A DNA stretch of 14,165 nt from an uncultured Clostridia bacterium (lineage in GTDB: Bacteria > Bacillota > Clostridia > Oscillospirales > Ruminococcaceae). Below the pieces are notes generated by a model that was given only the letters and a program-made list of their open reading frames with translations, was not told the DNA's origin and did not search any database. Position numbers and translations under genes: made by a program. The stretch lies in the NCBI GenBank assembly GCA_947427325.1, contig CANEHP010000039.1:1-14165 (forward strand), read 5' to 3'. The stretch's first letter is position 1, and each line of letters opens with the position of its first letter. Positions 6,578 to 11,608 of this stretch are shown here, piece by piece.

Positions 6578-6780
6578 TAAAACTCAGCCCATTCTGTAAA
6601 ATAATTATCGGTCACATTATGAATTTCCATTTGTTTACACACAAGATTCCCCGGAGTCAATACAAATTCTCCCAATTTATATTTTTTTGATGCAATTTTC
6701 TCCGCTTCCTCATCATTATCCGCAAATACCTCAAATGTTTCCGATAGCATTTCTTCTATTGTAATTTTATACTTCTTCAT
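6577..6780 (-). CDS. dpnD: DpnD-like small protein of the DpnI cassette (DpnD/PcfM family)
   Basis: This 67-residue protein begins MKKYKITIEE, followed by an acidic segment (FADNDEEAEKIASKKY) and then GEFVLTP. That is the pattern of the DpnD/PcfM family, a short protein carried with DpnI in pneumococcus and also found on mobile elements. Its biochemical role is not established. Here it precedes the endonuclease gene and overlaps it by one base (TAATG), so it is cotranscribed and probably needed for efficient dpnC translation. GAAAGG lies upstream of the ATG at 6780, followed by GTGTGAGCT, so the site is moderate. No catalytic residues or membrane segments are visible. Confidence 0.85.
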   Translation of the reverse strand: MKKYKITIEEMLSETFEVFADNDEEAEKIASKKYKLGEFVLTPGNLVCKQMEIHNVTDNYFTEWAEF

Positions 6781-6835
6781 AGCTCACACCTTTCAATTTT
6801 ATAAAGGGCTTTACTGTTTTACACATATGCATCAC

Positions 6836-6864
6836 CTATAATTAAAACAAAATGTAGTTGTCAC
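6836..6864 (-). promoter_or_regulatory. Weak promoter candidate for dpnD-dpnC
   Basis: On the minus strand GTGACA (6859-6864), 17 nt, then TTATAG (6836-6841) lie about 55 bp upstream of dpnD. The -10 is poor. A consensus TTGACA also occurs at 6880-6885, but no good -10 lies 16-18 nt from it. Which is used cannot be settled by eye. Confidence 0.3.
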
Positions 6865-6955
6865 TATTCATTTGCGTTATGTCAAAAACTTATAGATAAA
6901 AACATTTTTCTTTATTTTCCAATATAAGCAAAATTAAAATGCCTTCCCTACAGTA

Positions 6956-6988
6956 AAACCGCTCCAAACAAAAAGTTTCGAGCGGTTT
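6956..6988 (-). terminator. Intrinsic terminator after tRNA-Thr
   Basis: On the minus strand AAACCGCTC (6980-6988) pairs with GAGCGGTTT (6956-6964). An inner AAAC/GTTT helix and a loop of Ts lie between them, and the 3' arm ends in a TTTT run. It begins 7 nt downstream of the encoded CCA end of the tRNA, which is the expected place for a terminator of this gene. Confidence 0.75.
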
Positions 6989-6995
6989 ATAAGAT

Positions 6996-7071
6996 TGGAG
7001 CTGGTGAACGGACTCGAACCCCCGACCTGCGCATTACGAATGCGCTGCTCTACCGACTGAGCTACACCAGC
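6996..7071 (-). tRNA. tRNA-Thr (anticodon CGT)
   Basis: The 76-nt cloverleaf on the minus strand begins GCTGGTG, pairs with CACCAGC, and ends with an encoded CCA (6996-6998). The D arm has GCTC/GAGC. The anticodon arm is GCGCA, loop TTCGTAA, TGCGC, giving anticodon CGT for the threonine codon ACG. The T loop is TTCGAGT. The T stem as written (GGGGG against CCGTT) has two G-U pairs and one G-G mismatch, weaker than usual. A terminator follows. A TACAAT box upstream on the minus strand (about 7079-7084) may be its -10, without a clear -35. Confidence 0.95.
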
Positions 7072-7221
7072 ATATTAAATTGTATATCAGCAGCACAAGC
7101 AGCCACTCCAAGCGGCAAAAAACATTATTCATACCCGTACCGCTGAACCGATGCGCCGCTGTTCCTGCATAAAAGCCATCATAATTAAAACAGGTAATAA
7201 TATCAAAATTAAAACAATCAC

Positions 7222-7250
7222 TTGAAAAAACGCACAAACTGTGATACAAT
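7222..7250 (+). promoter_or_regulatory. Strong extended -10 promoter for the signal-peptidase-like gene
   Basis: TTGAAA (7222-7227), 17 nt, then TACAAT (7245-7250), with TGA just before the -10 making it an extended -10 site. Transcription would start near 7257, giving a leader of about 56 nt before the GTG at 7313. The sequence between the tRNA and this promoter (7072-7221) shows no gene. Confidence 0.65.
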
Positions 7251-7312
7251 AAAAATGTCTTTAACGTGTTATAAACAATTATACCATTTTTTAGGTATTT
7301 GTCAAGAATGGG

Positions 7313-8476
7313 GTGGCAAAAATTAAAAGAAATTTTAAAGTTTCTTACATAGCTTTAGGGATTATTGACGGATTGCTTGTGCTGACAGCGCTGACTCTTT
7401 TGTTTTTTTTGCTGATTTATCACGGCAGTCTCGCACCAAAGCTGTTTTCTCACCGAATTTATATAATGGATACCGAAGCCTTTTCGCTTGTAAAAAAGGG
7501 CAGTGCGCTTATAGCCGATCAGGTGAATTTTGACCAAATCCTGCCCGGAAATATTGTTATTTTTACCGATGAAAAGGAAAAAACAACAGTAGGAGAGGTT
7601 CAAAAGTCCGAATTTGAAAATAATGTTTACACATTTACCGTAAAAAATGATGCAGGAATTTTGCTTACAGTGGGGCAAAGCCATATTTTAGGCAAGGGTA
7701 TGTATTATTCCGAATTTTTGGGCGGAATAATTTCCTTTGCCGTATCGCCTGCGGGCGTGTGCTGTGCCGCCGTTCTGCCCTGCGCCGCCTTTTTCGTGTG
7801 GGAGGTAATTGCGGCGGTAAAGCGCAAATCACCTCAACCCACTGTCGCTACCGTAAAAAAGCAGTACGAAACTCCAACCTATATTCCCCCTCAGCAAAAA
7901 AAGGACAACAGACCTTCGGCAGAGGAACAAATTCCCTTCGAAGAGCGCCCTGCCTTTGACGACAGCCGACAGCGTCTTGTGGAAGCGGCGGGCTTATATG
8001 CGCCCGCAAAAAAGTCCGAACCTGTAAAAGCCGAGCCTGAGCCTGTTCGTCCCGCTGTTAATGAAAGAGAAATAGATAAGCTGATTCAACAGGCAAAAGC
8101 AAGGCGTTTAAATGAGGAAGCTTCAAATCCGACAGGCAGAAAATCGCCGTCAGCAAATTCAGCTCCCTCAAAAAAGACGTATGCGACTCCAATAAATGTA
8201 GCTAAATCTGCCTACAGCCGGGTTCAAAACGCTTCGGATTCAATCAGCCAAAAAAATCATGAACAAGAACAGCTGAAGCCTATGGACCTTAATATTGACG
8301 ATAAGCCCCTTAAACGAATCAATGAAGAGCCGCTTAACGAAAAACCCGAGCCTAAGCACAGCCACAGCCGTTCTTCCCCTCGCTTAAGCCGATTAGACAG
8401 CTTGCTGCACGAGGAATCTTCAAATAATTCACAATATGATATAAACAATATTTTAAGGAATATGGAAAAAAAATAA
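7313..8476 (+). CDS. Signal peptidase I-like (S26B/SipW fold) membrane protein without the active site, long disordered tail
   Basis: The protein has 387 residues. Transmembrane helix 1 spans about 11-36 and helix 2 about 143-168. Between them lies an extracytoplasmic domain of about 105 residues. It runs like SipW-type signal peptidases: KKGSALIA, ILPGNIVIF, a FTVKNDAG stretch where the family has a TKGD loop, then HILGKGMYY before the second helix. The catalytic SGSMEP-like box is replaced around MDTEAFS (residues 52-58) and the general-base His/Lys region reads TTVGEVQ, so proteolysis is unlikely. Residues 170-387 are a polar, Pro/Ser/Lys/Glu-rich cytoplasmic tail predicted to be disordered. 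The start must be GTG at 7313: a stop lies six codons earlier and no other start intervenes. The ribosome binding site is not obvious. Function unknown; a scaffold or binding role is inference. Confidence 0.7.
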   Translation: MAKIKRNFKVSYIALGIIDGLLVLTALTLLFFLLIYHGSLAPKLFSHRIYIMDTEAFSLVKKGSALIADQVNFDQILPGNIVIFTDEKEKTTVGEVQKSEFENNVYTFTVKNDAGILLTVGQSHILGKGMYYSEFLGGIISFAVSPAGVCCAAVLPCAAFFVWEVIAAVKRKSPQPTVATVKKQYETPTYIPPQQKKDNRPSAEEQIPFEERPAFDDSRQRLVEAAGLYAPAKKSEPVKAEPEPVRPAVNEREIDKLIQQAKARRLNEEASNPTGRKSPSANSAPSKKTYATPINVAKSAYSRVQNASDSISQKNHEQEQLKPMDLNIDDKPLKRINEEPLNEKPEPKHSHSRSSPRLSRLDSLLHEESSNNSQYDINNILRNMEKK

Positions 8477-8492
8477 TCAAAAGCCAAATTCC

Positions 8493-8515
8493 CGCCGACT
8501 CTTTGGGAATCGGCG
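8493..8515 (+). terminator. Intrinsic terminator candidate
   Basis: CGCCGACTC and GAATCGGCG form a 9-bp stem with one internal C-A mismatch around a short loop, followed by TTTGCTTGGTT. It lies 17 bp after the stop codon of the signal-peptidase-like gene. The T-tract is interrupted, so strength is uncertain. Confidence 0.55.
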
Positions 8516-8539
8516 TTTGCTTGGTTAAATTTACAAAAT

Positions 8540-8657
8540 CCGAATAAGGAATTTTTTAGTCCGAAAAAGGGTTTTTAAATCCGAAAAAAGATTTTTGAAT
8601 CCGAAAAAAGGATCTTTATACCCGAAAAAAGGTTCTTCATATTCGAAAATAGGATCA
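8540..8657. repeat. Six-copy tandem A-tract repeat, period 20-21 bp
   Basis: Units begin at 8540, 8561, 8581, 8601, 8622 and 8643, so the spacings are 21, 20, 20, 21 and 21 bp. The unit is close to ATCCGAAAAAAGGATTTTTA. Each unit has an A5-A6 tract, and most have a T-tract half a unit later; ATCC and GGAT flank the A-tract as a small inverted repeat. The period equals two helical turns, so the A-tracts face the same side of the DNA, which predicts intrinsic bending. There are no unique spacers, so it is not a CRISPR array. It sits between a terminator candidate and repeat copy C. Confidence 0.8.
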
Positions 8658-8692
8658 TTGCAAATGTTTCATATTATATTTATACCAATTCC

Positions 8693-8852
8693 GGGACTTG
8701 TTCCCATAGAATGAACGCATGGGTTTTCGAGCATAATTTTCCGAGAACAAGGAAAAGCTTCGCAGACGGACTTGTCGCCAATCGAAAATTTTAATGCGGT
8801 TATCGGGGAAATTTGCCAAAAGACCTGTGCTTATCCTATGAGATCATGTTCC
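8693..8852 (+). repeat. Palindromic MITE-like repeat, copy C (complete, about 160 bp)
   Basis: The left end (GGACTTGTTCCCATAG) and the right end, read on the other strand (GAACATGATCTCATAG), match at 12 of 16 positions. The interior shares blocks with copy D at 14010 in the same order: TTTTCG, ATTTT, CCGAG, ACAAGG, AAAG, TTCGCAG, AAATTTTAA, ATCGG, AAATTTGCC and AAAAGA. The two inner thirds are partly complementary, so a transcript would fold into a long hairpin. It ends about 28 bp before the ribosome binding site of the following hydrolase gene, so it probably lies in that gene's leader or promoter. Confidence 0.8.
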
Positions 8853-8893
8853 AAACCTTTTCATTTCCGAAATATTAAAAAGGAGAAACACCA

Positions 8894-9742
8894 TTGCGGA
8901 TAGTAATGCTTATTGAAAATACCGCCGCTTCCTCAAAGCTTTTGGTGGAGCACGGAATGTCCTTATACATTGAAGCCGACGGAAGGGTTTGTATCTTTGG
9001 CGCAGGGGCAAGCTCCAAGCTTATCAATAACGCAAAAAGAATGAATATACCTCTGGAAAATACCGAAGCGCTTATAATCCCGCATAATCACCTTGCTTAC
9101 ACAGGCGGCTTGGATCATCTTGTTCAAATAAATCCAAAAATAAAAATATTTGCCCTAAAGGCTGCCGACTGTCAGCCCGCAAACAACAAAGTGCTCTTTG
9201 CACCCCAACTCGTCAACATTTCGGATAAAATAAAAAAACATAAAAAAAATTTTATTCTTTTTAACAGCTTTCAGCAGGTATACGAGGGCTTTTTTCTTAT
9301 GAAAAACGAGGTTAAGGACGACAGCTTTTATATTGCCGAAAAAAATCGCAGGATTCGTCAAGGAAACGATTATGTTCCCGACGAGCTGGAGCATGAGTGC
9401 TTTGGAGTTCTCTTTCCATACGGCAGCAGAAAAAAGGGCTGCATAATTCTGGGGGGCTGCGCTCATTGCGGACTGCCCAATATGATACGAACGGTAAAAA
9501 AGAATTGGGGCGATATCCCGATCATCTCCATAGTTACAGGGCTTCACCTTATGGACGAAAACCCCAAAAAGCTGACGGTGGATTCCGACTTTTTGAAAAG
9601 AACAGCTCAGGCTGTAAGGGAGGAAAATGTAGGCGCAATCTACACCTGCCACTGCACGGGACTTAAAGGCTACGAGGAGCTGAAAACTTATTTGGGTGCG
9701 CAGCTGGAATATTTACAGACAGGAGAAGAATTGAGTTTTTAA
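8894..9742 (+). CDS. Metallo-beta-lactamase-fold hydrolase (COG1237-like)
   Basis: The protein has 282 residues. It resembles the COG1237 branch of the MBL superfamily, which includes archaeal enzymes of methanopterin synthesis; bacterial members mostly lack a known substrate. The core metal motif, normally HxHxDHxGG, reads PHNHLAYTGG: His64 and His66 remain but Asp and His are replaced by Ala68 and Tyr69. Downstream family motifs are present: GGCAHCGLPN (His191), TGLHLMDEN (His218) and TCHCTG (His253). Site-1 metal ligands are therefore kept while site 2 is damaged, suggesting a one-metal or altered enzyme. The start is TTG at 8894, supported by AGGAG 8 nt upstream; ATG at 8906 is too far from that site. 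Probably monocistronic. Confidence 0.82.
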   Translation: MRIVMLIENTAASSKLLVEHGMSLYIEADGRVCIFGAGASSKLINNAKRMNIPLENTEALIIPHNHLAYTGGLDHLVQINPKIKIFALKAADCQPANNKVLFAPQLVNISDKIKKHKKNFILFNSFQQVYEGFFLMKNEVKDDSFYIAEKNRRIRQGNDYVPDELEHECFGVLFPYGSRKKGCIILGGCAHCGLPNMIRTVKKNWGDIPIISIVTGLHLMDENPKKLTVDSDFLKRTAQAVREENVGAIYTCHCTGLKGYEELKTYLGAQLEYLQTGEELSF

Positions 9743-9845
9743 AGAACAAAAGCCGTTATTGCCGCCAACGTTTAAAAAGTATCCTAAAAGCTTATATTTG
9801 TACATAGTTTACGGCAACAGGTAAATATCAGTTTGTCAAAAAATT

Positions 9846-9851
9846 TATAAT
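9846..9851 (+). promoter_or_regulatory. Candidate -10 box upstream of the RCK gene pair
   Basis: A perfect TATAAT lies 50 bp upstream of the GTG start at 9901, inside the 158-nt gap after the hydrolase gene. No good -35 is found at 16-18 nt. A GGGG/CCCC mini-hairpin follows at 9854-9866. Confidence 0.35.
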
Positions 9852-9900
9852 CCGGGGTATTGCCCCTTAATAAAAAATGATAACAGGAAAGGCATATAAG

Positions 9901-10521
9901 GTGAATATACTGATAGTAGGATGCACCCGTGTAGGTGCGGAATTAGCAAGCGTTCTCTGTGAAAAGGGACACGACGTTTCGGTTATGGACAGACAAAGCG
10001 ACGCTCTTGAGCATTTATCGGAGGGTTTCACGGGGCTTACCTTTAAAGGCGTGCCTATTGACAACGATGATTTGGTTGCTGCGGGAATAGAAGCCTGTGA
10101 TGTGGTTTGTGCTGTTACCGATAATGATAACGTTAATATTATGGTGGCTCAGATTGCCAAAGAAATATATAAAGTACCAAAGGTTATGGCTGCAATAGAG
10201 GACGTGGAAAAAGAAGACCTGTATCAAAAATACGGCATGAATTCGATTTGTCCCACCCGCCTTACCTTAGACGCCGTCGTTTCGGCTATTGACGAATATG
10301 AGGGGCAGTCCTGGGTACAATTTGGCAACCATAGGGTAAAATTCTACTCTATGCCTGTGCCGAAGGAGCTTATTGAAACAAGGTGCGCTGAAATAAATTA
10401 TGAGGAAAACGAAATCCTGTATGCCATAATTCGTGACGGCGGTAATTTTGTTTTGGTAAACAATTCCAATATTCTGTTAAAGGAGGGGGACACGCTTATA
10501 TTCTCCAAGCTGGTGGATTGA
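9901..10521 (+). CDS. trkA: TrkA/KtrA family potassium uptake regulator (RCK domain protein), first of a pair
   Basis: The protein has 206 residues. It is a cytoplasmic regulatory subunit that binds a nucleotide (NAD(H) or ATP) and gates a Trk/Ktr potassium channel. The RCK_N Rossmann domain spans about 1-130: the glycine loop is GCTRVG (Gly7, Gly12), and Asp30 ends strand 2 (VMDRQ), the usual ribose-binding acidic residue. The RCK_C domain follows (about 140-206), ending LLKEGDTLIFSKLVD. The usual central glycine of GxGxxG is Thr9. GTG at 9901 is chosen over the ATG at 9877 because AGGAAAGG lies 8 nt before it and the protein then begins MNILIVG like the family; the ATG has no ribosome binding site. 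A 98-nt gap separates it from a paralogue. No channel gene is in view. Confidence 0.88.
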   Translation: MNILIVGCTRVGAELASVLCEKGHDVSVMDRQSDALEHLSEGFTGLTFKGVPIDNDDLVAAGIEACDVVCAVTDNDNVNIMVAQIAKEIYKVPKVMAAIEDVEKEDLYQKYGMNSICPTRLTLDAVVSAIDEYEGQSWVQFGNHRVKFYSMPVPKELIETRCAEINYEENEILYAIIRDGGNFVLVNNSNILLKEGDTLIFSKLVD

Positions 10522-10619
10522 GAACGGTATTTTGAACAAGCGGACTTTTACCGGCTTTTTTGCGAGGAACAAAAAGCACCTGTTGTTTTAAAGTACATTT
10601 TTGATAAGCGTAAATCACA

Positions 10620-11279
10620 ATGAAGGCAATAATCGTAGGCGGAGGCAAGGTTGGATATTACCTTGCAAAAACTCTTTTGGAAAGAAATTATGGCGTATCC
10701 GTTGTAGAAATAAAAAAGGATATTTGCCGGTATTTTGCCAATACCCTTGATGTAACGGTGGTTTTGGGAGACGGCTCTACCGCAGGCGCTCTGAAAAAAG
10801 CGGGAGCGGATAAATGCGACTCCATAATTGCCGTAACAGGCGCAGACGAGGCAAATCTTATAATTTGCCAGATGGCAAAGAAAATGTTTCAGGTTAAAAA
10901 AACCATAGCCAAGGTTAACAATCCGAAAAATATTGACACCATAAAGGCTTTGGGCGTGGATATTGTAATTTCCGGAACGGAAAACATTATAAGGCAAATG
11001 GAGCGGGAGGTGGACAACAGCCGTATCAAAGAGCTGATGCCCATCAATAAAAAGGCGGCGGTGTTTGAGGTTATCCTCCCCGAAAACTATGCCTATGACG
11101 GCAAATCCATTGCCGATATCAAGCTTCCCGACGGCTGTAACATTATATGTATCACAAGAGGAGAGGATTTCCTGATTCCCCGCGGCGGCACCAAGCTTTT
11201 AAGCAAGGATATATTGTTAATTGTTTCATATGTTTCTGCGGCTAATGAGGTTCGCAGAATGCTGAAGCTTAAAAAGTAG
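10620..11279 (+). CDS. trkA: TrkA family potassium uptake regulator (RCK_N plus RCK_C), second of a pair
   Basis: The protein has 219 residues with the same two-domain plan as the preceding gene, and probably arose by an old tandem duplication. The Rossmann loop is intact, GGGKVG (Gly7, Gly9, Gly12), and Glu30 ends strand 2. GDGSTAGALKKAGADKCD and VTGADEANLIICQMAKK are typical of RCK_N. The C-terminal part (about residue 135 on) is a TrkA_C domain with LPDGCNIICITRG and LLSKDILLIVSY. The ATG at 10620 starts the expected MKAIIVGGG but has no clear Shine-Dalgarno, so coupling with the upstream gene is possible. The two proteins may form a mixed gating ring with one another; that is inference from the pairing. 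The Trk/Ktr membrane subunit must be elsewhere. Confidence 0.92.
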   Translation: MKAIIVGGGKVGYYLAKTLLERNYGVSVVEIKKDICRYFANTLDVTVVLGDGSTAGALKKAGADKCDSIIAVTGADEANLIICQMAKKMFQVKKTIAKVNNPKNIDTIKALGVDIVISGTENIIRQMEREVDNSRIKELMPINKKAAVFEVILPENYAYDGKSIADIKLPDGCNIICITRGEDFLIPRGGTKLLSKDILLIVSYVSAANEVRRMLKLKK

Positions 11280-11302
11280 CGCTGACGGCTCGTGGCTTTC
11301 GG

Positions 11303-11320
11303 AAAATCTGTACAGATTTT
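11303..11320. repeat. Perfect 18-bp palindrome after the second trkA gene
   Basis: AAAATCTGTACAGATTTT reads the same on both strands. It is 24 bp after the stop codon and enclosed by CTGAC and GTCAG, so it could be an AT-rich terminator-like hairpin or a protein-binding site. A further inverted repeat, AAATTGTAA (11388-11396) and TTACAATTT (11428-11436), sits just before the glgP promoter. The rest of the 329-nt gap shows no gene. Confidence 0.5.
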
Positions 11321-11442
11321 GCTTACAGTCAGGAAATAAACGGAAATTTCAGCCTGCTTTGTGCAAAAGCGACAACACGTCCCCCGAAAATTGTAAGTAT
11401 TTACCATATTTATACTAAATCTACAATTTACAATTTCTCCAC

Positions 11443-11471
11443 TTGATATTTTTTTACTTTTTTGTTATAAT
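11443..11471 (+). promoter_or_regulatory. Sigma-A promoter of glgP
   Basis: TTGATA (11443-11448), 17 nt, then a perfect TATAAT (11466-11471), with TGT before the -10 giving an extended -10. The spacer is almost all T. The start would be near 11478, leaving a leader of about 131 nt before the ATG at 11609. An AATAAGT/ACTTATT inverted repeat lies at the beginning of that leader. Confidence 0.7.
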
Positions 11472-11608
11472 TTAATAAGTATTAAACTTATTTTCACTTA
11501 TGAACAAAAAAGCATTGCAGCAAAATGTCACATTGTCAGTCAATGCAAAAACAATCCAATAAAAACGGGAAACTCTTCCCTAAAAATGCGAGGAAGGAAA
11601 GGAAAGCT

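Noticed and set aside
5441..6780. A complete restriction-modification system (nuclease plus protective methyltransferase)
   Set aside because: DpnI needs methylated DNA, so it has no protective methyltransferase, and the adjacent methyltransferase is frameshifted and lacks its catalytic half.
7034..7249. Open frame of 71 codons on the minus strand, ending CWCSSVGRAAHS
   Set aside because: It runs through the tRNA-Thr gene; that C-terminal pattern is the usual false translation of a tRNA 5' half.
8540..8657. Possible CRISPR array
   Set aside because: The units are contiguous 20-21 bp repeats with no unique spacers and no cas genes nearby.
9877..9900. ATG start eight codons before the first RCK gene start
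   Set aside because: It has no ribosome binding site, and its codons cover the AGGAAAGG site that serves the GTG at 9901.
11525..11608. 28-residue N-terminal extension of glycogen phosphorylase
   Set aside because: The strong ribosome binding site lies before 11609, which gives the standard length; the extension is low-complexity and unlike the family.
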